NCBI RefSeq assembly: GCF_035594125.1
Contig: NC_087156.1
Location: forward strand, 20,536,997 to 20,600,996
DNA length: 64,000 bases
Direction: 5' to 3'
Source of the DNA: Scylla paramamosain
Lineage: Eukaryota > Arthropoda > Malacostraca > Decapoda > Portunidae
The notes beneath the pieces were generated by a model. It worked only from the letters and a program-made list of their open reading frames with translations, ran no database searches and was not told the DNA's origin. A program made the translations under genes and the position numbers. Of this stretch, positions 37,436 through 56,161 are shown one piece after another (positions within the stretch are counted from its first letter, which is position 1; every line of letters begins with the position of its first letter).

Positions 37436-37463
<28 letters not shown>
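37266..37463 (+). repeat. 99-bp tandem duplication ending in (CT)n
   Basis: Two units (from 37266 and 37365) each start TTAGTATGTATCTTCTTTTC and end in CCCCATATTCTCTCT. They are nearly identical apart from CT length and single bases. Confidence 0.93.
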
Positions 37464-37483
<20 letters not shown>

Positions 37484-37486
<3 letters not shown>

Positions 37487-37587
37487 GATGTATGTACTAT
37501 AAGGCAGCCTAATTTTATATAAAGCAAGCATCAGTTCAACTTTTAGATTCAAGACGGATGTGGTTTTAGATGTTTATTCTTTGTGTG

Positions 37588-37592
<5 letters not shown>
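37484..37592 (+). repeat. Direct repeat, left copy (partner at 38148-38260)
   Basis: GGTGATGTATGTACTATAAG, GCAAGCATCAGTTCAACTTT and AGATGTTTATTCTTTGTGTG recur at 38148-38260 with few changes. Both copies run into a (CT)n array. Confidence 0.93.
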
Positions 37593-37661
<69 letters not shown>

Positions 37662-38147
37662 TTTGTCCCCTGAGGTCACCAGCAGGCCGGTGCTCATCTC
37701 CATAACAAATAGTGAAGCAGTCAAGCAGTGTCCACGTGACACTGGTGTTCATGGCCGCACCACAGCATTGGTTCTGGCGCCTCAGCTGATCTTCCAGCGC
37801 CCAGGGCCGAGTGACGTAGCAGGGGCTCGGCATCCTCTCCCTTTGCTCATTGGTGGAGGCTGTGGTGGGTTTGGCTCCCTTCCTCCACTGCGATTGGTCA
37901 GGCTGGGACATACTCGCACACGCCCTCACATGCTTTCTTGCGACGTAACATCGTATGACCTCCGTGCTTCTATTAATTGTTTGAGTTTATATGCATGGCC
38001 ACTGTTCCTATGGTGGTGGTGGTGGTGGTCCGCGGACGTTATGATTCAAGGCTGCATGAACCCAGACAGCCCCATCCCCCACCACCACCCGTGAGTCATG
38101 AAATGGGTACACAAGCAAGTCTGCCTTAGTACTGCTACTCTGTTTAT

Positions 38148-38256
38148 GGTGATGTATGTACTATATGGCAGCCTGATTTTATATAAAGCAAGCATCAGTT
38201 CAACTTTTAGATTCAAGACGGAGGTGGTTTTAGATGTTTATTCTTTGTGTATATTT

Positions 38257-38260
<4 letters not shown>
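38148..38260 (+). repeat. Direct repeat, right copy (partner at 37484-37592)
   Basis: It is about 95% identical by eye to the left copy, 664 bases away, and is again followed by (CT)n (38261-38333). Confidence 0.93.
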
Positions 38261-38337
<77 letters not shown>

Positions 38338-38517
38338 TCTCTTTGTTGTACAAATTGATATAACGAGGCTGATACACAAGCTAAAAAAAGAATGTTGTTG
38401 TTACAAAAAAAATGAAAGAAAAAAGAAGACATTACTAATTGCACTAATAAAGGGTTATCGTGGGAGACAAATTACGTGCCAGTTACTTAGACCATACGAA
38501 TATTGTATGTAAAATAG

Positions 38518-38592
<75 letters not shown>

Positions 38593-39202
38593 ACCTGTTG
38601 TTGTGTGCGTCTCCACCTCCTCCGTTTTTTTCGTTTTATCCATTCTTCTTCTTCTCAAGTTAGTTTTGCTTGTTGTCCCACATTCTGCTTGCTCAATTGA
38701 CGATTCAAGGTGACAGTGTCCCTTCTCGCCAGCAAACAATGCGTCTTAGGGCTTACGACGTTCGTTATACACATCCCCAGCCAGTGGAGGGAAACGCGCA
38801 TCATGGTGCTGCCCTCTCTTAGGACTTCGGGGCGGAGTTACGTAGCACACGAACAAGGGGCCACGTAAAATAACGCGACATCGGCTGAAGGTGCCCAGAA
38901 AACCTTGAGCAGCTGCAGCGAAAAGTCGATCCCATACTCAGTCCTCCCGTTTTGGCTTCATTCTTACTCTCGCGATGCCAACCCAAGCCACCGACATGGA
39001 GCTCACGTTGGAAGTAAGTCCATATTTCGCTCATAGATGATTTTAATTCTGATTCAGATTCACTACTTACCTTACTGACTTGTGATATGATTTTAAGAGG
39101 TTTCCTGCTCTCCATACAGTGTTAACTCATCGCTATTTAAGTATGGATTCCGTTTACTATTTGGCAGTGAATCCGTCAGTTCCTCTGCTAAACAAGAAAG
39201 CA
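38261..39202. other. Gene-free stretch between direct repeat and LINE fragment
   Basis: It holds (CT)n 38261-38333 and 38518-38589. The remainder (38600-39200) is mixed-composition unique sequence without recognisable features. Confidence 0.7.
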
Positions 39203-39611
39203 TTTCGTTTTATCAACTCCTCTTCTGTAACTGACTGTCTTCAGCCTTTCTCTCATCGCCACATCCCTTGCTATCTCCTGCCGCTATTTTCACGCTAACT
39301 GCTCTTTTGATCTTCCTGTATGTCTCTCCTCCTCGCTGCACCTCTCCTCCTCTCTCTCCTCGCTGCACAAGACTTTATAATTGTTGTCACCGTTATTTCA
39401 TTAACCTCCCTTTTTCTAATAAGCTCTGGAACTCAATGCCTGCTGCTGTTTTCCCCTTCCTATAACTTCAATTCTTTCAAGAGGGAGGTCTCAAGACACT
39501 CCTCCAACTTCCGATAATATTTGATAATATTCTTGACCTTTTTTTCTTGTTCTTTAGAGACCGGTACCTCAGTAGCGCTTTTTTTTTTCTATAAATTTAG
39601 TTGCCCTTGGC
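39203..39611 (+). mobile_element. 3'-end fragment of LINE family A (diverged, copy 3)
   Basis: Conceptual translation gives AFRFINSSSVTDCLQPFSHR, then PRCTRL, NLPFSNKLWNSMPAAVFP and FKREVSRHS with frameshifts. This matches the C-terminal region of copy 1 in the same order. TTAGTTGCCCTTGGCTACATC near 39597 equals the conserved 3' terminus. It is truncated at its 5' side and lacks a long A tail. Confidence 0.8.
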
Positions 39612-39831
39612 TACATCAAAGAAATAGTACTTTACTTGTACTTGGCTCCACACCAATTGCTTCACTCACTTTAATACAAGTCCACCTCTTTAGTTATGCG
39701 CACTGAGCGTCGCATTCCACTATGGCCCCTTAATGTCTCTCCCAGAGTATAGTACATTCTGTCTATACTTCATTGCATTAATCATTTAGGGGTCAGCAGT
39801 ACTGCTCAAGTTCTAGTCCTCTCATTAAGAC

Positions 39832-39896
<65 letters not shown>

Positions 39897-40907
39897 AGGG
39901 GGGGTAAAATGGTGTAATAGTGAAGATCAGCGAAGTTTCCAAATTTCGTGATATTGTCTCCTTAATCATTCTTTCCAAATTAACTTGTTTACTACAATGG
40001 TGTCCTTTACCACTGCCGGGCACCGCCACCCCCCCTGACAGTGGTAAAGGACACCATTGAGGATGGGGGGAGGGACTGGTGGCTTGCGTCACCCTCGCCG
40101 CGGCACCCTTGGTTACATGAGGCTGGCCGGTCCTCGGGGGTCTTCAGTCCTTGAGGTCAACGAGTTGGCCGCCGAGGAACTTCTGGCAGTGCCGGTTACA
40201 CAACAACCTGCGAGGGAGACTCGTGTAAACAAAGCCCAGACCTGACCCTCGTACCCGCTCCCTCCCTCCATTGCCTTGCATACCTTCCCTTCCACACACC
40301 TTTATTGCCATTCCTCCCGCCCTTCCAGCACCGCCACCACCACTCCCCTCCCTCCATTCCTCACTTGGACTTCAGTTCGCTTTTTCTTCTTTTGGTGCCT
40401 GTTGGTGTTTGTTTATTGTTGTGTTTTATTTGATATCGTAAGCTTTTAGATTTAAAATCCATCCTTTTTTATGTGATTTCTGACATTTTTAATCTTTCCA
40501 AGGGTAGATTTTTCATTTTCATTTTTATTTGCCATAAGTAAAACGTCCGATCTTTCCCTTTCTCTCACTCCAAACGTGTATTTTCTTCTTGGAGTCTAAC
40601 TTCTCGAGCATTATGCATTTCAACCTCCCTCTCGCATTCTCCTCACCTCCAACACCTCCGTCACTGTCCACCACGGCGCAAGAGCTCCACCTTCCCTAAG
40701 GCTGCTCCTGCCCTCCCTCTCCATGCCATCTCGCACCTTCACTTCATCTTCGTCCTTGTCATTATGCAACTCCCAGACAATTCCTCGTCGCTGTCTGTTT
40801 AGCTTAGGCCGTATCCACAGAGCCAGACTTCCCGGTTCGTTGATTTTACCATTTATCTCAAGGTTATTTTCTTCTTCGTCTTCGTCTTTCTTCTTCTTTT
40901 ATTTTTG
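39612..40907. other. Gene-free stretch
   Basis: It holds (GA)n 39834-39892 and the 21-bp inverted repeat. The segment 40050-40330 is GC-richer, with an unrecognised open frame of about 60 codons. No convincing splice sites or domain support a gene. Confidence 0.6.
39995..40059. repeat. Perfect 21-bp inverted repeat with 23-base loop
   Basis: The left arm 39995-40015 (starting CAATGGTGTCC) is exactly complementary to 40039-40059 (ending GGACACCATTG). The loop is C-rich. Confidence 0.93.
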
Positions 40908-41046
<139 letters not shown>

Positions 41047-41059
41047 TATCATCAGCATT

Positions 41060-41534
41060 TTCTTCTACTTCTTCTTTTTCTCCTTTTTCTTCTTCTTCTT
41101 CTCCTTCTTCTCCTTCCCCTTCTTTTTCTTCTTCTTCTTCTCCTTCTCCTTCTTCTTCTTCTTCTTCTTCTTCTTCTTCTTCTTCTTCTTCTTCTTCTTC
41201 TTCTTCTTCTTCTTCTTCTTCTTCTTCTTCTTCTTCTTCTTCTTCTTCTTCTTCTTCTTCTTCTCCACCTTCTTCTTCTTCCCCACCTTCTTCTTCTTCT
41301 GCTTCTTCTTCTTCTTCTGCCTCTTTTTCTGCTTCTCCACCTTCTTCTTCTTCTTCTCCACCTTCTTCTTCTGCTTCTTCTTGTTTGCCTTCTTTTTCGT
41401 CTTCTTCTTCTTCTTCTTCTGCTTCTCCACCTTCTTCTTCTTCTCCACCTTCTTCTTCTGTTTCTTCTTCTTTTTCGCCTTCTTCTTCTTCTTCTTCTTC
41501 TTCTTCTTCTTCTTCTTCTTCTTCTTCTTCTTCT

Positions 41535-41581
<47 letters not shown>

Positions 41582-41600
41582 TTCTTCTTCTTCTTTCTCT

Positions 41601-41632
<32 letters not shown>

Positions 41633-41640
41633 TCCTCATC
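41060..41640 (+). repeat. 0.58-kb (TTC)n·(GAA)n tract
   Basis: This is a nearly pure TTC array with CTC, TTT and TGC interruptions, the longest pure runs being at about 41140-41262 and 41475-41600. It directly follows an (ATT)n array at 40908-41046 and is followed by (CT)n at 41691-41777. Frames through it encode only Ser, Phe or Leu, or Lys, Arg or Glu. Confidence 0.96.
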
Positions 41641-41689
41641 CTTGCTGGTTGCAGATATGATCTTGTAGTCATTTATCAACATCATTGGT

Positions 41690-41786
<97 letters not shown>

Positions 41787-42186
41787 TCTTAATTAATTAG
41801 CCACCTAACAAGGCTTTCAGTTGGAGTGTGATAGCATTCCATTAAATGACTCCCTGGATTTGTTACTCTGCCATCCAGAATTAAAGTCAGAACCATTTAG
41901 TGCACTCGTAAAGGTACCTGCTGGGCGAGTCACTCATCCCTCCTTCCCATATCGCAATTTATCGTAAAGTTCTCAATGTTCTTTTGCTTTTCCGTTGCGG
42001 TAAAAGGAAACATACAAAAGTCGTATATAAGAAAATAGGACAAGCTGCAAGAAGACATCAGGCCTACGTGTTGCCGGCAGTCCATGCATGAACGAAACAC
42101 ACCTACCTGTTTCCACCTATCAAACCCATCCACAAATTTGTCAAATCTTCTTTTAAAAGCTCCCTATTGGCTCAGCACTAACAACC

Positions 42187-42249
<63 letters not shown>

Positions 42250-42603
42250 GATATACATATGTAATCTAGGTACATAATATACTCTAGAGCGAATTAATTT
42301 ATATATAGTATAATGTGTACGAGGCAATTTTCCATAATGTTCGCAGTCTCCTTTTGCATTTTCGTCACGGTAAAAAGGAAGCACAGGAAAGTCGCATAAA
42401 TTTAACCCCTGCAGCACTTCAAACAGAATGTATTATGTTTACTGTGTAATTATGAAATATGCGTTTTCTTTCTTCTCTGAGATGTACGTTTTTTTTTTTT
42501 TCTTATCTGTCGCGGGTGCAGCTAAGGAGGGAATGTGGAGAGCAGGAATACAAAATGCTATAGATGCTAATGTCGTCCCAAATAAGCCTTTGTCGTGCCC
42601 CAG

Positions 42604-42680
<77 letters not shown>

Positions 42681-44186
42681 GCATCCTTAAGCAGCCCTAC
42701 ACCCCACTCATTTATCACAGCCCAGGAACACTCCATCACTGCCAGAAAACACCTAAAGATCAACGCAGGTCCTGTTTCGTAGGCTGGAAACCTTGAATCC
42801 TTGCCGAGAGTGAAGACATCATAGGGACATTTAAATATTTAGATTCATGTCGTTTCATAGCAGTTCGCATCTTGTCTTTCCTCATCATTTATACATATCT
42901 GCTCTGGCTGCTGAGATACACCGAGGTAATGATGTAGATGTGTAGGTGACTCAGGTGGCGATGTGATGTGACGTAGTAATCTCGACTCAAGCCGGATAAT
43001 TTGTGGACTTGCTGAAATGCAGAGAGCACCCGGTGTGCGGCCCTCTGAGAAGTCGTGGCGAGAGCAGACAGTCTGACGAATGGGACACAAACAGAGAGGC
43101 ATACAAGCAGTTGAACAGGCAGACAAGTAGGTAGAAAGGTGGGAGTGATAGATAGGCAGGAAGAGAGACCAGCAGAATGGTAGACAGGCAAAGGGAAAAG
43201 AAAAATAGTAAAGAAAGGCAGGCGGAAGGACAGACACACAGACAGCCAGAAAGGAAAAGTAAACAGGCAAGCAGGAAGACAGAAAAGCAGAATTTTAAAC
43301 AGACACAGATGAGAACAGAGAGAAGCAGACAGGAAAATAGATGAAAGCAGGCGGGAGAACAGGCATACAAGCAGCTAGAAAAGGTAAGAAAAACAGGGAA
43401 GCTAGAAAAAGAGAAAAACGGAATTACATACAGACGCAAATGAGAGCAAAGAAAAACAAGAAAGCAGACAAAGGGAGGATAACAAGAAAGTACGTTGGCA
43501 GGGAAGCAGAGGACTTAACACACAGAACCTGTCATCGGTAGTTGATCGTTACCAGCGGCTGGATCAGAATGGAAATGGTGCGGCTGTATAAGTAGTGACC
43601 ACGCGAGGCCATTAGTCTTAACGCTGGACAAAATAACACTTACTGCCTCTCGTAAACAGAATTGGATAAGTAGGGCGCCTAATTGCCCGGCCTTGCTATT
43701 TATGCGCTATACGTGATGAGCTGCCACTAGAGAAAAAAGGAAAAAAGAAAAAGAAAAAAGAATGAATAATAGAATAGTTAAGTTTGTGATGTGTTGGTCT
43801 ATTCTTTGCTTTCTTTGTTACGTCATGATGTTTGTCGGCTGTGAAATATAGGTCATAATTGTGTAGGGTGACTAAATACTCGTACATTTTTTTTCAGGCT
43901 TTTGTCCACACAGTTCATGTTTATTTCTTTTTTTTTTTTTTGTTCTTTTCTTCTCCTTCTTCTTCTTCTTCTTCTTCTTCTTCTTCTTCTTCTTCTTCTT
44001 CTTCTTCTTCTTCTCCTTCCTCTTCTTCTTCTTTTCTTCCTCTTTTCTTCCTCTTCTTTTTCTTTTTCTTGGTAATCTATATTGTCAAATTTTCTCATTT
44101 TATTTTGCAAAAAGAAAATGTATATAAAGGTAAATAAATATTGCGACATATATTTTTTACTGCTATTATTATTGTTTTGAAGGCCG

Positions 44187-44237
<51 letters not shown>

Positions 44238-44431
44238 ACAGACAGAGGCACTAATTTGATGAATAGTACGCAACCCTCACGCCGCGACACACAACAGTTA
44301 GGTCAGCCTTGTCCTCCACTGCGCCTCGCCACTTGACCACCAGGGGGCCTTCCATTCCCTTCACTCTCCCTCTTCCTTCTAGTCTACATGATCGTTACCC
44401 AGTCCCTCCAACTCGGCTCCCTTTCTTCCTT

Positions 44432-44589
44432 CCCTCCTTCCTTCCTCTTTCCCATCTCTCCAGCAACCCTTTTTTTCTACCTCTTTCACTCCCTCCTTCT
44501 CCTCCTCCTTCCCTCCTTCCTTCCTCTTTCCCATCTCTCCACCAACCTTTCTTTCTACCTCTTTCACTCCCTCCTCCTCCTCCTGCTCC
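44432..44589 (+). repeat. 79-bp tandem duplication in a pyrimidine-rich tract
   Basis: CCCTCCTTCCTTCCTCTTTC and CCCATCTCTCCA recur with a spacing of exactly 79 bases (44432/44511 and 44451/44530). The duplication is followed by (CTC)n at 44600-44648. Confidence 0.9.
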
Positions 44590-44682
44590 TCCTCCTCTTT
44601 CCTCCTCCTCCTCCTCCTCCTCCTCCTCCTCCTCCTCCTCCTCCTCCTTTTACTGCGCTTCACCCCCTCCCCCCTACGGACC

Positions 44683-44710
44683 CTTACTGCGCAGTGAACT
44701 GCGCAGTAAG
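44683..44710. repeat. Perfect 13-bp inverted repeat with 2-base loop
   Basis: CTTACTGCGCAGT (44683-44695), GA, ACTGCGCAGTAAG (44698-44710). Confidence 0.93.
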
Positions 44711-46470
44711 AAAACAAGGAATAAAAAGAGAGGATTCCGTCCTACTTCAATCTACAATGTCAGAGAAAATTAGATTATTAGGATCTACGTTATTTTTAAT
44801 TTACGCGTAGCCTTAGTTTGAAGTATTTAGAGCATAACAAGTGGTGCCGTTCTCTTTAGTGGGAGGAACAAATGTGTATGCGTGTCGCGGAAAGGAAAGC
44901 AAACTGTAGGAAGGCAAACTTGTTCAGCCGAGAGTCTTTACCACCGAGACGACTGGTTTTTATTTCATCAATTATTTCTTATTTTAATTCATTTTATCTT
45001 ATTTATCTTGTTTATCTATTATTATTATCGTAATTTATTTATTTATTTATTGTTTTTTTAAACGTCTGAGGCTGAGTGTGTAAATAAGATGAACCTCAAA
45101 CTGCACAGTCTGGTGACTGCGGACTTGGGTACAGACTATATGAAGCCTTGTACTACAGTACGTAGAACCCCGATGCTCCAAATTACCAAGAGTACACGTT
45201 GCCTGTAGCTTTCATCCAAAGAAACGGAGGACAGCTTTGTAGTAAAGCGCCACCTGGGGTATGGTCTCATGTTCACTGTCAGTTGTGTCCAATGGTGCGA
45301 TCCTGGTTGGGGTAAAATAATGTAAGTTGCGTGTCACCGTCATCACTCGGCGCCGCGGTGCTTCCCTCCACCAGCCGGCAGGACTGGAGGCTGTTTAGTA
45401 ACCACTGCAATAACGTGTGAGTCTAAAATTTACTGCTACTTTGTAAATAAATCGTCCTCACCTGACAACCCCTAAAAACAAATTACCAGCATTAATTAAT
45501 CAACTGCCGGTGCCAGCAGCATACAAATCTGTTTCAAGTATGCACACAGAGAACAAATTTTTGCTCGTGGCTGCTTTATTCCTTTCATTGTCTCCCATAG
45601 ACGTTGATTTTGCTCTTATTTGTTTACATTTTTCTCATACTGTTGCGAACTTTGCTGTGAACGTGTATGCCCAGTTTTTTTCCTCTCTACCTCCAGCAGG
45701 GAAGGGAATTCATATTGATGGCGTGTCAGACACTGATAGGATGGGGGTGGTAGAGCATGGAGGGGCGGGCTTGATGGCGCATCAAGGCCGAGACAGTTTG
45801 TACTTCCAGGGGTGGTGCCCTCTGCCTCTTCCTCTCACCCTCGCACTGCTCGGTTGGAGGCGGCTGAGGTCGGATCTCCCTTTCTTGGCTACTGCTTCTC
45901 CATCACCATTGCTGCGTACCGCGGTCACTTTGCCTGACATAGTTTGGTTCTATAGTAGCACACTTGACAGCAAACATGAACGGAGCAACAGAACGCTGCG
46001 CACACACCGGTGACATGAACTCTAAAGTCCACCACGAAAAGGTAGGTTCGCGACTCTTCAAGGGTTCCTCAAACACATGTCCACTAATAATGGGATAGCC
46101 TTTGTGGCTGTTGAAGGTAAATGTTAAGGCATGTAAGGTAACACGCGATTGAGGTTCAGTCACCACAATGCAGTATAATTTTGTAACATTGTCATGTAAG
46201 GTGTGCAAGAACAGAAGGCGTAAAAATTTGTTAATTTTGTGTTATGTCATCATGTTGCTGGCGGGCAGCATGTAATTCATCTAACCCGACAAGAGGCTGC
46301 TGCGCCAGTCAGCGGCCGAGGCTCGGGGCGCTGTCCAGTAGGTCTGCGTGATTCCTGTGTGCCTTCTCTTATTTGATTTCTCTCAGTAATAATAACGACT
46401 TTCAAGCAAGTGCCACATATATATATGTATGTATGTATGTATGCATGCATGTGTGTGTGTGTGTATGGTA

Positions 46471-46705
46471 TTCACCCACGGTCGTCTGCTGGTCACCGAA
46501 CCAGCCGTTTCCCTACGGAAAGAGCTCAGAATTCATAAAGACTGATTTGAACATGACTGAGACCACGCAGACGCCACACACCGGGAGAGCGAGGTCATAA
46601 TCCCTTGGCTTACACCCTGATTTGCTACTTGTGAACAGATGAAGGCTCGCCCATCTGCCTCGCCGCGCCCGAACTCTTTCGGGTCTTCTGGTTGTGAACC
46701 GAGCG

Positions 46706-46743
<38 letters not shown>
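46471..46743 (-). mobile_element. SINE-like interspersed repeat, second copy, flanked by microsatellites
   Basis: It begins TTCACCCACGGTCGTCTGCTGG after a (GTAT)/(GT) array (46421-46468). It shares GGAAAGAGCTCAGA, CACACCGGGA and CGAGGTCAT with the copy in the hydroxylase gene. It ends GGTTGTGAACCGAGCGG at a (GT)n array (46709-46743). The gene-free surroundings hold nothing else I recognise. Confidence 0.6.
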
Positions 46744-50370
<3,627 letters not shown>

Positions 50371-50377
50371 TGGCTCC

Positions 50378-50411
50378 TATAAAAGTGGGTCGGCCTGTCT
50401 CAGCAGTCAGT
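50378..50411 (+). promoter_or_regulatory. Core promoter of the phenylalanine hydroxylase gene (TATA box + initiator)
   Basis: TATAAAAG at 50378-50385 is followed by TCAGTC at 50407-50412. The initiator A at 50409 lies 31 bases from the first T of the TATA box, the normal arthropod spacing, and TCAGT is the arthropod initiator consensus. The next donor site (CAG/GTGAGT) is at 50487/50488. The leader spliced from these parts has no upstream ATG before the start codon at 51047. The start site is inferred from motifs only. Confidence 0.72.
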
Positions 50412-50487
50412 CTTACACACGTGGCATACGTGGCTTGAAGGAGAGCTAACGCGTTCACCTGTATTTTTTGTGTTGATATCGTGACAG
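50409..50487 (+). other. Non-coding first exon of the phenylalanine hydroxylase gene
   Basis: This 79-base exon runs from the predicted initiator to a strong donor (CAG/GTGAGT). It contains no ATG. Joined to 51035-51046 it gives a 5' leader of about 91 bases. Intron 1 (50488-51034) holds a 58-bp tandem duplication and a dispersed repeat. Confidence 0.6.
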
Positions 50488-50627
50488 GTGAGTTATTGGA
50501 GTACAAAGGTGCGTAAGGTTAAATTTTTATCACGGAGCAGTGTTGCTTTGGTTCTCTGTTTTTCCATTATCGAATTAAGTCAAGCTGTCGGGGTGTATCT
50601 CATTTCGTATGCAATTCATTTAAGATA

Positions 50628-50742
50628 GTCATTAGAAATCAAATTTATTATCTACCCTTGGCTGCGATGCTATAAGACTACTGAAGTCATTAGAAATCAA
50701 ATTTATTATATACCCTTGGCTACGATGCTATAAGACTACTGA
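50628..50742 (+). repeat. 58-bp tandem duplication in hydroxylase intron 1
   Basis: Units 50628-50685 and 50686-50742 start GTCATTAGAAATCAAATTTA and differ at only a few bases (TCTACC/TATACC; GCTGCG/GCTACG). The duplication is therefore recent. Confidence 0.95.
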
Positions 50743-50754
50743 CCATATCCTGAA

Positions 50755-50965
50755 ACGGTTCTGTGCCGCACCCTGACTACTTTCAAAAGGCAACAATTGA
50801 AGTTAGGCAGGCTTTTAAAGGTGTTAGTACGGTTATATTGACAGATTAACAATTTTTTTACATTAACAACCGGTGAAACACTGAAGAAATATGGTAATCA
50901 TCTCTGTGGCCTTTAAAAATAGTCGTGGTGAGAGAGCAAAGCGTTTCAGAATATGGGCCTACAAC
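50755..50965 (+). repeat. Dispersed repeat family 2 (copy in hydroxylase intron 1)
   Basis: The stretch from CTGACTACTTTCAA to CAAAGCGTTTCAGAATATGGGCC aligns with 62100-62310 in order: TTACATTAAC, GAAACACTGAAGAA, ATCATCTCTGTGGCCTTT, GAGAGCAAAGCGTTTC. Confidence 0.6.
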
Positions 50966-51046
50966 CTGTAACTCCTGCCCACCGTGTTGCATTTCTCTTC
51001 ATGACTAAGTGCCAAGTGTTTCTCCCCTTGGCAGCTTCCGACACTG

Positions 51047-55237
<4,191 letters not shown>

Positions 55238-56059
55238 AAAGAGAAAGGGACATAGCCATCAGTCCCTACAGCTGTGATAAGCTGACGTAGTGCCTTATCG
55301 TGTAGTAAGAGCCTTGAATGGCATCTAATTTCCTTCCTCTTTCTGCTCTCCTCCGTATAGCTATTACGTTGATGTCCATACTAGTAAATGTATTGATGTA
55401 CGTATATAGATTGGTGCTTCCTTGTAGCTGTTATGTACATGTCCGCAGCAAATGTGTTGGTGTAGCTCGCACTCGTAGTGTAGATTGTGTATTGTCCATT
55501 GTTTGCTCTCATTATCGTTAAGTACGTGGATATTTGTGGGAAGCTGCACCGATCATGATAGACACGGGCTGGCTTTTCCCGAAGAAGGAAGGTTCCACAA
55601 AAGTTGAAGAAACAAACCAGTCGATTAATTTATGCTTCATGTCTAATTTCCATCTCATTCTTTGTATGTTAGTCAAGTCTCAAGTGCAATTATGTAGTTA
55701 TAGTTTAAGAGATCCATATATTAGATCTTAAATGGGGCAAAGGGAATTGCAATGTACTAGTAATGTGTAAGAATAGTAGAAGATAGATCGTTACGTAGAC
55801 TATAACTAATGCTCGCGTAATGTTCATATGAATGGAATTCAACTCATTTCTACATCTAAATCATGTCTATTGTTCTGATCACGTATTGCACCACGGATAG
55901 ACATGCAAGCACCATAGGAGCATTGCACACCACGTGACTAAGACGAGCAATGAGGCTCAGAGCTGAGAATGATACCTGAACCTCCATTACTATAATCCTT
56001 AACTACCTTTTCCCTCCTGAGCGCGGGAAATAAGTAGTAAAGAGACTCAGAAGGCTGTC

Positions 56060-56083
56060 AATAAAACATTATGTACAATTAAA
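56060..56083 (+). terminator. Poly(A) signals of the phenylalanine hydroxylase gene
   Basis: AATAAA at 56060-56065 and ATTAAA at 56078-56083 lie about 0.82 kb after the stop codon. They are the first canonical signals I find downstream. They imply a 3' end roughly 70-100 bases short of the stop codon of the convergent cuticle gene. Confidence 0.55.
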
Positions 56084-56161
56084 ACTTACTATACTTAACA
56101 GTTATTATTCTAGTAACCAATTACACTTAAGGACTAAAGGCACCCCTCTGGCAGGCGACGG

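Larger units (their letters stand above)
41641..46470. other. Gene-free stretch with simple repeats
   Basis: It holds (CT)n 41691-41777, (GA)n 42192-42242, (GA)n 42606-42676, GACA/GCAG-type purine-rich sequence 43080-43500, (TTC)n 43953-44015, (GT)n 44187-44233, pyrimidine-rich 44360-44648 and (TTTA)-type 45035-45052. An open frame of 167 codons at 45510-46013 has no recognisable domain or codon bias and is not called. Confidence 0.7.

Noticed and set aside
37549..37929. 126-codon - frame in a GC-rich segment, with two CCAAT-like words nearby
   Set aside because: Half of the frame is Arg-Glu repeats from (CT)n. The CCAAT words alone do not support a promoter.
41052..41685. Two 206-codon Arg-rich or Lys-rich frames on the - strand, and a 251-codon Ser/Leu frame on the + strand
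   Set aside because: All three are translations of the TTC·GAA and ATT arrays.
45510..46013. 167-codon + frame with a hydrophobic start
   Set aside because: No recognisable domain, no codon preference like the verified exons, and no flanking splice or promoter signal.
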